Below, one piece after another: positions 11,893 to 23,512 of a stretch of 64,000 nucleotides of DNA (positions are counted from its first letter, which is position 1; each line of letters begins with the position of its first letter). The notes under the pieces were generated by a model. That model was given only the letters and a program-made list of their open reading frames with translations, did no database searches and had not been told where the DNA came from. The translations under genes and the position numbers were made by a program. Where the stretch lies: the NCBI RefSeq assembly GCF_042477335.2, contig NC_091255.1:44804501-44868500 (forward strand). The letters run 5' to 3'. The DNA comes from Ovis canadensis (lineage: Eukaryota > Chordata > Mammalia > Artiodactyla > Bovidae).

Positions 11893-12112
11893 GTGTGTGT
11901 TCATTCACTCAGTCATGTACAACTATTTGCGACCCGGTGGATTGTAGCCTGCCAGACTCTTCTGTCCATGGAATCTTCCCAGCAAGAATGTTGGAGCGGG
12001 TTGCTGTGCCCTCCTCCAGGGGATTTCCCCAACCCAGGCAGGGATCGAACCTGCGTCTCCTGCACCTTCTGCATTGCAGGCAGTTTCTTGGCCACCAAGA
12101 AGAAAGAGGAAG
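11893..12112 (-). repeat. Bov-tA SINE, minus strand
   Basis: Plus-strand text 'ttcattcactcagtcatgta', 'gatcgaacctgcgtctcctg' and 'ctgcattgcaggcagtttct' is the reverse complement of a Bov-tA element with its tRNA-like head on the right. The head directly abuts the tRNA-Glu-like sequence at 12127-12198. Confidence 0.8.
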
Positions 12113-12126
12113 CCAAGAAGAAAGGT

Positions 12127-12198
12127 TTCCCTGACGGGGAATTGAACCTGGGCCGTGGTGGTGAGAACACCAAATACTAACCAGTAGACCACCAGGGA
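12127..12198 (-). tRNA. tRNA-Glu (CTC)-like gene or pseudogene
   Basis: The reverse complement is 72 nt, the usual tRNA-Glu length. It starts TCCCTGG and ends TCAGGGA plus a discriminator A, giving a fully paired 7-bp acceptor stem with one G:U. The anticodon arm is TGGTG / loop TTCTCAC / CACCA, fully paired, with CTC in the anticodon position. The A box (TGGTCTACTGG) and B box (GGTTCAATTCC) match pol III consensus. The T stem (CCAGG versus CCCCG) has two mismatches and I see no T-run terminator just downstream, so a pseudogene or a tRNA-Glu-derived SINE head is more likely than a working gene. Confidence 0.6.
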
Positions 12199-12328
12199 GC
12201 ATCAAATAAAATGCATAATAACAATGACACATAGTATTGGAAAGAGAAATGGGACTAAACTATTTTGCATTTCTAACTTTTACATGAAGTGATGTAATGT
12301 TATTTGAAAGAAAACCGTGATAGGTTCA

Positions 12329-13484
12329 GTTCAGTTCAGTCGCTCAGTCGTGTCCAACTCTTTGCAACCCCATGAATCGCAGCACGCCAGGCCTCCCTGT
12401 CCATCACCAACTCCCGGAGTTTACCCAAACTCATGTCCATCGAGTCGATGATGCCGTCCAGTCATCTCATCCTCTGTTGTCCCCTTCTCCTCCTGCCCCC
12501 AATCCCTCCCAGCATCAAGGTCTTTTCCAATGAGTCAACTCTTCGCATGAGGTGGCCAAAGTATTGGAGTTTCAGCTTTAACACCAGTCCTTCCAATGAA
12601 CACCCAGGACTGATCTCCTTTAGGATGGACTGGTTGGATCTCCTTGCAGTCCAAGGGACTCTCAAGAGTCTTCTCCAACACCACAGTTCAAAAGCATCAA
12701 TTCTTTGGTGCTCAGCTTTCTTCACAGTCCAACTCTCACATCCATACATGACCACAGGAAAAACCATAGCCTTGACTAGAGGGACCTTTGTTGGCAAAGT
12801 AATGTCTCTGCTTTTGAATATGCTATCTAGGTTGGTCATAACTTTTCTTCCAAGGAGTAAGCATCTTTTCATTTCATGGCTGCAATCACCATCTGCAGTG
12901 ATTTTGGAGCCCCCCAAAATAAAGTCTGACACTGTTTCCACTGTTTGCCCATCTATTTCCCATGTAGTGATGGGAACAGATGCCATGATCTTCGATTTCT
13001 GAATGTTGAGCTTTAAGCCAACTTTTTCACTCTCCTCTTTCACTTTCATCAAGAGGCTTTTTAGTACCTCTTCACTTTCTGCCATAAGGGTGGTGTCATC
13101 TGCATATCTGAGGTTATTGATATTTCTCCTGGCACTCTTCATTCCAGCTTGTGCTTCTTCCAGCCCAGCATTTCTCATCATGTACTCTGCATAGAAGTTA
13201 AATAAGCAGGGTGACAATAGACAGCCTTGACGTACTCCTTTTCCTATTTGGAACCAGTCTGTTGTTCCATGTCCAGTTCTAACTGTTGCTTCCTGACCTG
13301 CATACAGGTTTCTCAAGAGGCAGGTCTGGTGGTCTGGTATTCCCATCTCTTTAAGAATTTTCCACAGTTTTTTGTGGTCCACACAGTCAAAGGCTTTGGC
13401 ATAGTCAATAAAGCAGAAATAGATGTTTTTCTGGAACTCTCTTGCTTTTTTGATGATCCAGCAGATGTTGGCAATTTGATCTCT
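12329..13484 (-). mobile_element. BovB LINE, 5'-truncated, with 12-bp target duplication
   Basis: The minus strand carries a 306-codon uninterrupted frame (13382 down to 12462). It covers the RT core with YADD ('NNLRYADDTTLMAESEEV'), then '[19 protein letters not shown]' and ends near '[17 protein letters not shown]'. The element is 5'-truncated, so endonuclease and N-terminal RT are missing and it cannot move on its own. The flanks carry a perfect 12-bp repeat GTGATAGGTTCA at 12317-12328 and 13485-13496, a clean target-site duplication that sets the limits. It looks younger than the neighbouring copies. Confidence 0.95.
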
Positions 13485-13496
13485 GTGATAGGTTCA

Positions 13497-15060
13497 AGAT
13501 TCGTATTTTAAACTTTAGAGAATGGGTCAGCAAATTTTTTCTGTAAAAAGTCAAACAGTAAATATGTTAGATGTTAAGGCCACAGAGTCTCTGTCACAAC
13601 TAATAGCTCTGCTGTTGTAACATGCAAGGAGCCTAGACAATGAGCAAAGGGGTGAGCACAATTGTGTTCCGATAAAATTTTTAAAATACTTTTTGATTTA
13701 TTTGGTTGTGCCAGGTTTTAGTTGCCACATGCAGGATCTCTAGCTAAGACACAAGAACTCTTGGTTGTGGCATGTGAGGTCTAGTTCCCCAGCCAGGGAT
13801 CAAATCCCAGTCTCCTGCATGGGGAGCGTGGTCTTAGCCATTGGGCCGCCAGGAAGTCCCCAATAAAATTTTATTTGTAGACCCTGAAATCTGAATTTCA
13901 AACTATTTTCTTATATCACAACATGTTGTTCTTTTGAATTTTTTCAACCTATAAAAAACATAGAAACCATTCTAAACAAACCTCCCAGGCAAAGAAATTC
14001 CTAATAATTTACATAGATACCTGTGAAGGAGGTGGACATAACTTTTCAGTCCTTAAATGTGGGCTAAGTATAGTGACTTCATTCTAAGGGATGAGAAGTA
14101 ATTTTAGAGAAGCCTGACAAACACTACCCAAACCAGGTGATCAAGGTCAAAGGTCAGCATCAATAGTGATATGTTGACTGTATACACCCGTTATATGATA
14201 TGATGAAAATGCCACTTTACCTCTGGTCTTCCTTCAAAAAACCTATAACGCCAGTCAAAGCATAAGGAAAAACATCAGAAAAATCCTAACAGAGGAATAG
14301 TATAGAAACTATCTGACTGATACTCCTCAAAACTGTCAAGGTCATTTAAAAAAAAGTCTGAGAAAGTGTAATAGCTCAGAGGAGCCTGAGAAAAGATGAT
14401 GATTAAATGCAATGTGGTAATCTAGATGGGATTCTGGAACAGAAAAAGGACATTATGTACAATGTAAGTGACGGATGAATAGATAAACAAAATGTGGTTT
14501 ATACAGGCAATTGAATATTATTCACTCTTTAAAAAGAGGGAAATTCTCACATATGATGCAACATGGATGAAACTTGAGGGCATTATGCTAAGTGAAACAA
14601 ACCAGTCACAAAAAGGCAAATACTCTGTTATTCCATTCATATGAGATATCTAGAGTAATCAAATTCGTAGAAACAGAAAGTAAAATGGTGGTTGCCATGG
14701 ATTGAGGAAGGGGAAACTGGGAGGCTGTTCTTTAATGGGTAGAGAGTCAGTTTTGCAAGATGAAAAGAATTCTGGAGATTGGTTGTACAATGATGTCAAT
14801 ATAGTTAACACTACGAAACTGAATAGTTTAAAATGGTTAAGATGGTTAATTTCGGGTTATGTGTATTTTACCACAATTTTTTAAAACTAAAGAAATCTTA
14901 ATAAAGCACAAACTTTAGTTAAGAATAATGTATTATTAATTATTCATTAATATTAAAAATGAACCATACTAACACAAGATGCGAATAATAGGGAAAGATG
15001 AGCACAGGATATATGAAAACTTGTACTCTGTACAATCTTCTGTAAGTCTAAAAATATTCT
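13497..15060 (+). repeat. L1M 3' region with SINE insertion
   Basis: L1M 3' UTR phrases appear: 'gattctggaacagaaaaagg', 'tgtacaatcttctgtaagtc', and the upstream 'gcaacatggatgaaacttga' block. A further copy of the same type of sequence as at 8281 and 31970, it is fragmented and contains the CHR-2 SINE at 13682-13862. Non-coding. Confidence 0.65.
13682..13862 (-). repeat. CHR-2 SINE, minus strand
   Basis: On the plus strand it reads 'ttggttgtgccaggttttag...catgtgaggtctagttcccc', then 'ccagggatcaaatcccagtc' (reverse B box) and 'ttgggccgccaggaagtccc' at the head. It is flanked by ATAAAATTTT at 13672-13681 and 13863-13872, consistent with a target duplication. Confidence 0.85.
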
Positions 15061-15159
15061 AAAAAATAACATTAGTTATTTTGAAAAATTATTTCAAGGG
15101 CCATAAAAAACAGGCCATGGACCATGTGCTGACCCTTATCCTAAAGCGACCACTAAAAA

Positions 15160-15460
15160 TACGTGAAAGGAGTACAGGTATTAGGACTTTGCAGAGATAG
15201 AATGGATATTTTAAAAGTTAACTTTTTAAAAGGCAGGAAAAGAGGAAATGAAGAATACCTGGGACTAATAGAAAACAAATAGAAAAATGGTACATTTAGA
15301 CCCAAACATACCAATAATTATATCAAATGTAAATGATCTAAATACTCAAAGACAGAGATTATCAAACTGGATTAAAAAAAAAGGAAGACCCCAATATATG
15401 CTATCTTTAAGACTGATACTCTATTATATTTCCATAGAAATGATGTAAACTCAAAGAGAA
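15160..15460 (+). repeat. L1 ORF2 5' fragment
   Basis: The phrase 'aatgatctaaatactcaaag' plus 'gattatcaaactggattaaa' and 'ccaatatatgctatctttaa' belongs to the endonuclease part of L1 ORF2 in the plus direction. Frames are broken. Confidence 0.65.
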
Positions 15461-15689
15461 TGAAATGACATATGTGTAATGGACACATTTAACGTTTTTT
15501 CCAGTTAATGTAAGTAATTCAGCATCTCAGCTCTCTTTCTAAACAAAAAAGGAGTTTACCGTATTTTACCTAACAAATACACGCTCCATTCTCCCCAATA
15601 TTTTGTATTTTGTAGAAGCGTAATTCTAAAAAGTATTTCCACAAATCTGTTTTTATTATTAGTCTTGAAACTTTGGTCATTGTTACGTG

Positions 15690-15845
15690 GCAGCCTGGAT
15701 GGGAAGGGAGTGTGTATCTATGGCTGAGTCACTCTACTGTGCACCTGAAGCTATCATGACATTGTCAATTGGCTATGCTCCAATGTAAAACAAACAGTGT
15801 TTTTAAAGGATTTTTTTAAAAAAAGAAATAAATTTTGAATTACAT
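15690..15845 (+). repeat. cetartiodactyl L1 3'-end fragment
   Basis: The text 'gtgtatctatggctgagtca', 'actgtgcacctgaagctatc' and 'atgacattgtcaattggcta...tccaatgtaaaa' is the 3' end seen in many artiodactyl L1 copies. It is followed by A-rich sequence. Confidence 0.6.
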
Positions 15846-16411
15846 AAAAATATCATATGTGAAGTACTGTAGAAGTACTATAAAATAACTGGCAACCTGC
15901 TAAAAAAAAATAGTGAAAACATCCTTTAAAAACTGATTATGATTCCAGTCCAACTTGTAGCTTGGAAGTTGTAACTCCATACTTAACAAGAATGGAAAAG
16001 CTAAACTAACCAAAAAAACTCAACACTCCCTTTGGATCCATCATGGAGCAGACTCCTACCCCCAAACTGGAGAGCAGATAAGACAGGAGACAGGTACAGG
16101 AAATTATGACTTCCCTAGCAGAAACCTCTGTAGGAACAGGTGCCAAGGCAGGAAAACCTAAGCTGTAATTGACCAATTTCAGGAGCACTGCTTGTAGGAC
16201 TATTACCGTATATCACCTCATCACCATATTACTAAAGGCCTATTTTACTGCAGTTCCTCTTACCCAACACATCACATCTGGCCATTAAGAAAAAATTCCA
16301 AGGCATTCTAAAAGGCAGGAAACAGTCTGAAGACACAGAGCAGGCATCAGACTCTGATATGGTAGAGCTGTTGAAATTATCAGACCAAGAATTTAAAACA
16401 GCTATGCTTAA
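15846..16411 (+). repeat. AT-rich L1-derived sequence
   Basis: Decayed AT-rich text ending in an L1-like 'gatatggtagagctgttgaa...atcagaccaagaatttaaaa' run that resumes after the LTR-like element ('gctaagggttctaatggatc'). The minus-strand frame at 16006-16188 shows nothing recognisable. Confidence 0.45.
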
Positions 16412-16416
16412 TATGC

Positions 16417-16986
16417 TGTGATGGTTAATTTAATGTGTCAGTTAGGTTGAGCTAGAGATGCCTAGGTAGTCAATAAAACATTGTTTTGGAGTGTGTCTGA
16501 GGGTTTCTGGAACAGATTAGCATTTGATTCAGTTGACTGACTAAAGAAGATTTGCTGCCGCCAGAGTAGGTAGGCATCATCCAATCTGTTGAGGGCATGA
16601 CCAGAACAAAGGGCAGCTTCTCTCTCTTACTGAGCTGAGATGTCCGTCTTCTCCTGTCCTTGGACACTGGAGTTCTTGGTTCTTAGGCCCTTGGACTCCG
16701 AGACTCTCGCCTATAGCCCCCCGCTCCATCGTCAAGCTTTCAGCCTCAGACTGGGAGTTACACCACTGATTCCCCTAATTCTCAGGACTCTGGACTCAGA
16801 CTGAATTATATTAATACCACTGGCTCTCCTGGTTCTCCAGACTGCAGACAGTAGATTGTAGGACTCCTTGGTTTCCATAACCATGTGAACCAATTCCTAT
16901 AATGTTTCCTCATATATCTATCTTTCTCTATCCATCCTATTGATTCTACATTTTTTTTTTGGGGGGGTCACAGAACTCTGACTACT
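16417..16986 (+). mobile_element. solo LTR-like element with 5-bp target duplication
   Basis: This 570-bp element starts TGTGATGGTTAATTTAATGT and ends with '...ctctgactact', matching an abundant old mammalian LTR-type repeat that begins TGTGATGGTTAATTTTATG and ends in CTGACTAATAC. The host L1 text resumes at once. The 5-bp TATGC is present at 16412-16416 and 16987-16991, the duplication size expected for an endogenous-retrovirus-type LTR. No internal retroviral genes are present. The exact family name is uncertain. Confidence 0.65.
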
Positions 16987-17686
16987 TATGCTAAGGGTTC
17001 TAATGGATCAAGTAGATGGCACGCAGCAACTGATGGACAATGTAAGCATAGGAATTCTGAGGAAAAAAATAAAAGAAATATTAAGAATCAAAAACACTGT
17101 AACATAAATGGAGAATGCTTTTGATAAGCTCATTAGCAGGCTAGACATAGCTGAGGGAAAAAAATCTCTAACTTGAAGATGGCAATAGAAACTTCTAAAA
17201 TGAAAACACAAAGAGAAAAAAACTGGGGGAAAAAACAGAATAGAATATCTAAGAACTATAGGGTAACTACAAGGGTGTAATATATTTGTAACAATACCAG
17301 AAGGGTAAGAAAAGAGAAAAGAAACGAAGAAATATTTGAAGCAGTAATGACTGAGAATTTTTCCTTTAATTAACGTGAGACACCAAGCCACATATACAAG
17401 AAGCTCAGAGAACACCAAGAAGAACAGGTGTCAGAAAAAAAGTATGCCTAGGTATATTACATTCAACCTACAGAAAATCAAAGATAAAGAGGAAATCTTG
17501 AAAGAAGTCAGAGGAAAAGAACACTTTACCTACAGAGGAGCAAAGATAAGAATGAAAATAATCTGACTTCTCCTCAGAAACCATACATGCAAGAAGAGAG
17601 TGGTGTGAAATATTTGAAGTGTTGAGAAAAAACACATTAAATCTAGAATTCTGTAACCTGAGAAACTATCTTTCAAAAGTGCAGAA

Positions 17687-17987
17687 GAGACTTCCCTGGT
17701 GGTCCAGTGGTTGAGAATCTGCCTTCCAGTGCAGGGACACAGGTTTGATCCCTGGTTGGGGAGCTAGGATCCCACTTGCCATACTAAGATCCCACACGCT
17801 GTGGAGCAGCTAAGCCTGTGTGTGGCAGCTACTGAAGTCTGCGTGCTCTGGAGCTCATGAGCCATAACCAGAGAGTCTGTGCGCTGCAACGAAAGATCCC
17901 ACATGCCACAGTGAAAGATCCCACACGACACGACGAAGATCCTGCCTGCTACAACTAAAACCAGATGCAGCCAAATACATACATACA

Positions 17988-18020
<33 letters not shown>

Positions 18021-18031
18021 GTATATATATC
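17687..18031 (+). repeat. CHR-2 SINE with (CATA)n tail microsatellite
   Basis: The head 'gacttccctggtggtccagt', B-box-like 'aggtttgatccctggttggg' and CHR-2 body ('gctgtggagcagctaagcct') end at 'ccagatgcagccaaatacat'. A (CATA)n array of about ten units follows at 17975-18015, then a TA-rich run to 18030. The flanks 'caaaagtgcagaa' (17674-17686) and 'caaagtacagaa' (from 18032) are a slightly diverged target duplication, so the array lies inside the insertion as its expanded 3' tail. Confidence 0.85.
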
Positions 18032-18207
18032 TCAAAGTACAGAAAAGATAAAGACTTTCTCAGGAAAATGAAAAATGAGGGAATTTATTGCTAGTAGATC
18101 TGCCTTGCAAGAAATGTTAAAAGTCCTTCAGAAAAAAGGAAAATAATATAGGTCAGAGCATTGGAGAAAGAATAAGTGAAGGTAAAGTTAAAATTCTTAT
18201 TTTTCTT

Positions 18208-18319
18208 TCTTTTTGCCACACTTTGCAGCATGGGGGATCTTAGTTCCTCAACTATGAATTGAACCCGTGCCCCTTGCCTTGGGAGCATGGAATCAACCAC
18301 TGGACCTCTAGGGCAATCC
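18208..18319 (-). repeat. short CHR-2 SINE, minus strand
   Basis: Plus text 'ttgccacactttgcagcatg', 'gggatcttagttcctcaact' and 'aattgaacccgtgccccttg' is the reverse complement of a CHR-2 copy. A perfect 12-bp duplication CTTATTTTTCTT flanks it (18196-18207 and 18320-18331). Confidence 0.88.
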
Positions 18320-18639
18320 CTTATTTTTCTTACTTAATCTAACATATAACAGTTTGTTAAAAATAATAATGACAACAGTGTATTTGATTATATATGCCTA
18401 TGTATGTGTATGTATCTACCTTATATACATGTTTATGTGTAAGTGACATGAATGACAGCAATAAGGCAAAGAACATAAGGGAAGAGATAGGTTTATTTTG
18501 TTATTATAAGGCACTCACACTACTTGTGAAGCTCATAGTGTTATTTGAAAGTGGACTTGGATAAGCTATAAGTGTATGTTGCGAACCGTAAGGCAATAAC
18601 TTAAAACAAAGAAGTATTATTAACATTCTAAGAAGGGAA

Positions 18640-18890
18640 AGAAAAATGAAACCATATAAAATGCTCAACTAAAAGTACAAAAAGCTATGTATAAAATAGA
18701 CAACCAAAAAGGACCTACCCTACAGCACAGGAAACTCTACTGAATATTTTGTAATAACCTATATGGGAACAAGAATGTATATAAGTATATGTACAACTGA
18801 ATCACTATGCTGTACACTCGAAACTAACACAACATTGTTATTCAGCTGGACTGCAGTAAAATTTTTGTAAGTACAACAGATATTAAAGCA
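18640..18890 (+). repeat. cetartiodactyl L1 3'-end insertion
   Basis: The familiar artiodactyl L1 3' text is present: 'ctacagcacaggaaactcta', 'caactgaatcactatgctgt' and 'acactcgaaactaacacaac', ending A-rich. It lies inside the larger L1 relic and is probably a separate, later insertion. Confidence 0.7.
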
Positions 18891-19118
18891 AAAATTTTTT
18901 AATTTTAAAAAAATACAAAAGGCATAAAAATGATGCAAGACAAAAGTAGGAACAAAGAACAAGGACAGTGAATATGAAATAGAAAGTATGGTAGATATTA
19001 ATCCAATCATATCAATAATCATTTTAAACATCAAAATCTAAATACATCAAAGACAGAGATTATCAGAGTGGATCAAAAAATGACCCAACTATATGTCATC
19101 TACAAGAAACCCACTTTA

Positions 19119-19490
19119 TCATTATTTTTTTTAATTTAAAATTTTTATTTTTCGTATTTATTTACTTTTGGCTATACCAAGCCCTCGCCACCGCCCAGTC
19201 TTTTCTCCAGTTGCAGAGAGCAGGGCCACCCTCCAGCTGTGGCATGCAGGCTTCCCACTGTGGTGGCCTGTCCCACTGGGGACCAGAGGCTCCAGACCGT
19301 GCAGGCTTCAGAAGCTTGTGGGCTCAGTAGCTGCGGTTCTGGGGCTCTAAAGCACAGCCTCAGTAGTTGTGGCGCGCAGGCCCAGCTGCTCCGGGGCATG
19401 CAGAATCCTCCCAGACCAGGAACAAAAACCTTCGTCTCTTGCACTGGCAGGTGGCCTGCCCCCCACCACCACTGAGCCACCAGGGAAGCC
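19119..19490 (-). repeat. CHR-2 SINE, minus strand, with target duplication
   Basis: A long CHR-2 copy. The plus strand shows 'ctgtggcatgcaggcttccc', 'gtgggctcagtagctgcggt' and ends at the tRNA-like head 'accactgagccaccagggaa'. The L1 phrase CAAGAAACCCACTTTA (19103-19118) recurs as CAAGAAATCCACTTTA (19491-19506), a 16-bp duplication with one mismatch. Confidence 0.9.
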
Positions 19491-19563
19491 CAAGAAATCC
19501 ACTTTAAATATAAAGATACATTATAGAGGGAAAGCAAATAGATGGGGATAGAGACATCATCTT

Positions 19564-19686
19564 GTGCTAAGTTGCTTCAGCTGTGTCCTACTCTTTGTGC
19601 CGCTAGGGACTGTAGCCCACCAGGCTCCTCTGTCCGTGGGATTCTCCAGGCAAGAATACTGGAGTGGGTTGCCATTTTCTACTCCA
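19564..19686 (-). repeat. Bov-A SINE, minus strand
   Basis: Plus text 'gtgctaagttgcttcagctg', 'gggactgtagcccaccaggc' and 'aatactggagtgggttgcca' is a Bov-A unit in reverse, inserted within the L1 relic. Confidence 0.85.
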
Positions 19687-19833
19687 AGACACATCATGTT
19701 ACTGCTACTCAAAAGGAATAGTAGCTATATTATTTTCAGAAAGCAGACTTCAAACAAAGAAAATTATCAGGGATAAATAGGGGCATTACACGATAATACC
19801 ACAGCCAATTCTCCAAGAAATATAACGATTCTT

Positions 19834-20154
19834 TTATTTTCTTTATTTTTTTTAAAGTTAATTAATTTTTTTGTGTTTGTGTTTTGGTTGCGCTTGGTCT
19901 TTGTTGCTGCGTGCGGGCCTTCTCTAGCTGCAGAGAGCAGGGGCTGCTCTGTAGCTGCGGTGCGGGGCTTCTCACTGTGGTGGCTTCCCTTTGTTGCGGA
20001 GCGCAGGCTCTAGGACACGAGGGTTTCAGCAGCTGTGGCACACAGGGTTAGTTGCTCCACCAAATGTGGAATCTTCCTGGACCAGGTATCAAAACCATGT
20101 CCCATGCTTTAACAGGCAGATTCTTATTCTTATCGGCAGACCACCAGAGCAGTC
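19834..20154 (-). repeat. CHR-2 SINE, minus strand, in L1 ORF2
   Basis: Reads 'ttgtgttttggttgcgcttg', 'gcagagagcaggggctgctc' and ends at a diverged head 'tcttatcggcagaccaccag'. The L1 phrase TAACGATTCTT (19823-19833) recurs as TAACAATTCTT (20155-20165), so the element split one L1 sentence. Confidence 0.88.
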
Positions 20155-23015
20155 TAACAATTCTTAATGTGTATGCACCTAACAAGAGAGCATCAAAATT
20201 CATGAGACAAAACTGATAGAACTCTACGAAGAAGCAGATGAGCTACTATTATAGTTGGAGACTTCAACATCCTCCTATCAAAAATGGATAGATTCTGCAT
20301 GCACTCAGTAGAGACATAGCTGAACTCAACAGCACCATCAGTCAACTGGATATCAGTGATATCTATTGACTATTTCATCCAATAGCAGCAGAATACACAT
20401 TCTTCTCAAGCTCACATAGAATATTCATCAATATAGACCTCATTTTGGGTGATACATCTTTAAAAAATTAAAAAGAAAAGAATTAACACAATGTTTGCTC
20501 TTGGATTGCAATGGAATTAAATTAGAAATCAATAACAGAAAGAGAGCTGGAAAATCCCAAACTAAACAACACATTTATAAATTGCACATGGGTCAAATAA
20601 GAAATTGCAAGAGATTTTAAAATGTCTTAAACTAAGTGAAAAAGAAAATATAACTTAAAATTTGTGGGATGCAAAAAAATCAGTGCTTAGAGGTAAATTA
20701 GCAACATTGAATCTCATATATTGGAAAAGAAGAAAGATGTAAAATCAGTAACTAAGCTTTGGCCTTAAAAAACTAGAAAAAATGAGAAGCAAATTAATTC
20801 CAGTGTAGGTAGATGAAAATAAATTAGAAAAATTAAAGCAGAAATAAATAAAATTGAAAATAGGAAGTCATTAGAGAAAGTCAACAAAACCAGAAGTTGG
20901 TTCTTTGAAAAGATCAATAAAACCAATCAGCACCTAGCCAGGCTAACTAAGAAAAAAGAGAGACACACAAATTACTAATATCAGAAATGAAAAAGAATAT
21001 CACTATAGACTCCATGTACATTAAAAGAATAATAAAGAAATACGATGGACAACTCTATGCCAACAAATTTGATAACTTCAGTGAGGTGGACCAATTCCTC
21101 GAAAGACACATCTGACAAAATTCACACACGGAAAAATAGACTGTTTGAATAGTCCTATCTCTATTAAAGAAATTGAGTCAATAATTAAAAATCTTCCCAG
21201 AGAAAAAGCATCAGGCCCAATGGGCTCACTGGTGACTTCTACCAAGAATTTAAGGGAAAAATTATATCCATTTTCTATAATCTCTTCCCAAAGGTAGGAG
21301 CAAAAGAAGCACTTTTTATCTCATTCTATGAGGCCAGCATTACCCTAAAAGCAAAACCAGACAAAAGCATTACAGGAAAAGTATATATCAATATCTTTCA
21401 TAAACATGTATACAAAAATCCTCAGCAAAAGATCAATGAATCAAATCTAACAATGTATAAAAGTAATTGTGTACCATGACCAAAAGGAATTTATTCCAGG
21501 TTTGCGAAGCTTGTTCAATATTTGAAATCAAGTTAATGTAATCCATCACATCAACAAGTTAAAAAACAAAAAATCATAAGATCATATCAATGCATACAGA
21601 AAAAACATTTGACAAAATTCAACACCCATCCATGATGAATATTCTCAACAAATTAGAAATAAAGGGGAATTCCTCCTTTTGATAAAGCACAGCAACAAAA
21701 ACTGACAGCTAACATCATACTAAATGATAAGAAATTTGAAGCTTTCCTTCTACAATCAGGAATGAGGCAAGGATATTCCCTCTCACTACTGTTTTTAAGC
21801 AAGAGTGGTGAAGTGGTGAAGTCTTAGCCAATGCAAAAAGACAAGAAAAGGAAGTAAAAGGTATACGGACTGAATGGGAAGAAAGAAATAAAATCTTGTT
21901 CACAGATGACGTGATCATCCATGCAGGAAATTTGAATGAATCAACCAAAAAAAATTTCCTGAAACTAATAAAAGATTATAGCAAGGTTGCAGGACACATC
22001 ATTACTAAACAAAAGTTAATCACTGTCCTACATACCAGTAATGAACAAGTGGAATTTGAAATATCCTATATATTAGCACCATAATAACTAAATAGTAAGG
22101 CATAAGTCTAACAAAATATGTACCAAATCTACATGAGGAAAATGACAAAGCTCTTATGAAAGAAACCAAAGTAGGACTAAATTAATGGAGTGCTATTCCA
22201 TGCTCATGGATAGGAAGACTCAGTATTGATGAAGTCAGTTCTTCCCAACTTGACCTGTGGATTCAAAGCAATTCCAATCAAAATCTCAGCAAATTATTTT
22301 GGGGACATCAACAAACTAACTGTCAAGTTTAGATGGAAAAGCAGAAAAGCTAGAATTGGCAATACAACAGTGAAGGAGAAGACCATAGATGATTAACACT
22401 GTCCAACTCGAAGACTGACAATGAAGCTAAAGTAATGAAAACAGTGTAGTATCAGTGAAAGCATAGACAGTTAGATCAATGAAACAGACTAGAGTCCAGA
22501 AATAGATCCAGATGTATGTAGCCAAATGATCTTTGACAAAATAATAAAGGCAATACAATGTAGCAAAGGTAAACTTTTCAGCAAATGATGCTGGAACAAT
22601 TGGACATCCACATGAAATTAAGTGCTTCTGTACACAGACCAAAAGTTAACTAAAAATAAATCACAGACTTAAGTATAGGGTGAAAAACTCTAAAACTCCT
22701 AAAAGATAACATAACAGATAACCTTGGATATAGTGATGACTTTTTACATACACCAAAGGCATGATTCATGAAAGAAAGACTTGATGAGCTGGACTTCAAT
22801 AAATTAAAATTTTCTGCTATGCAAAAGATACTGTCAAGAGAGTGAGAATGCAAGCCACAGATGGAGAGAAAATATTTGCAAAAGATATATTTGATGAAGG
22901 ACTCTTACTCAATATATAGAGCTTAAAACTCAACAATAAAATGAGCAATCTAATTTTAAGATGGACCAAAGATCTGAACAGCTATCTCACTAAAGAAAAT
23001 ATATAGAAATATATT

Positions 23016-23512
23016 CTTCTTCACTTTCTGCCATAAGGGTGGTGTCATCTGCATATCTGAGGTTATTGATATTTCTCCTGGCACTCTTCATTCCAGCTTG
23101 TGTTTCTTCCAGTCCAGCGTTTCTCATGATGTACTCTGCATAGAAGTTAAATAAGCAGGGTGACAATAGACAGCCTTGACGTACTCCTTTTCCTATTTGG
23201 AATCAGTCTGTTGTTCCATGTTCAGTTCTAACTGTTGCTTCCTGACCTGCATACAGGTTTCTCAAGAGGCAGGTCAGGTGGTCTGGTATGCCCATCTCTT
23301 TCAGAATTTTCCACAGTTTATTGTGATCCACACAGTCAAAGGCTTTGGCATAGTCAATAAAGCAGAAATAGATGTTTTTCTGGAACTCTCTTGCTTTTTC
23401 GATGATCTGGTGGATGTTGGCAATTTGATCTCTGGTTCCTCTGCCTTTTCTAAGACCAGCTTGAACATCTGGAAGTTCACGGTTCATGTATTGCTGAAGG
23501 CTGGCTTGGAGA
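23016..23512 (-). mobile_element. internal BovB fragment, both ends missing
   Basis: The minus strand encodes a piece of BovB RT ('DVQAGLRKGRGTRDQIANIH', 'FCFIDYAKAFDCVDHNKLW'). The copy lacks the BovB 3' terminus on its left and the 5' part on its right, and no direct repeats flank it. The host L1 also lacks about 100 bp at this place. Gene conversion, a deletion after insertion, or a repair patch could explain it. Confidence 0.85.

Noticed and set aside
17764..18012. MYVC-repeat open frame
   Set aside because: It is the reverse translation of the (CATA)n microsatellite in a CHR-2 tail.
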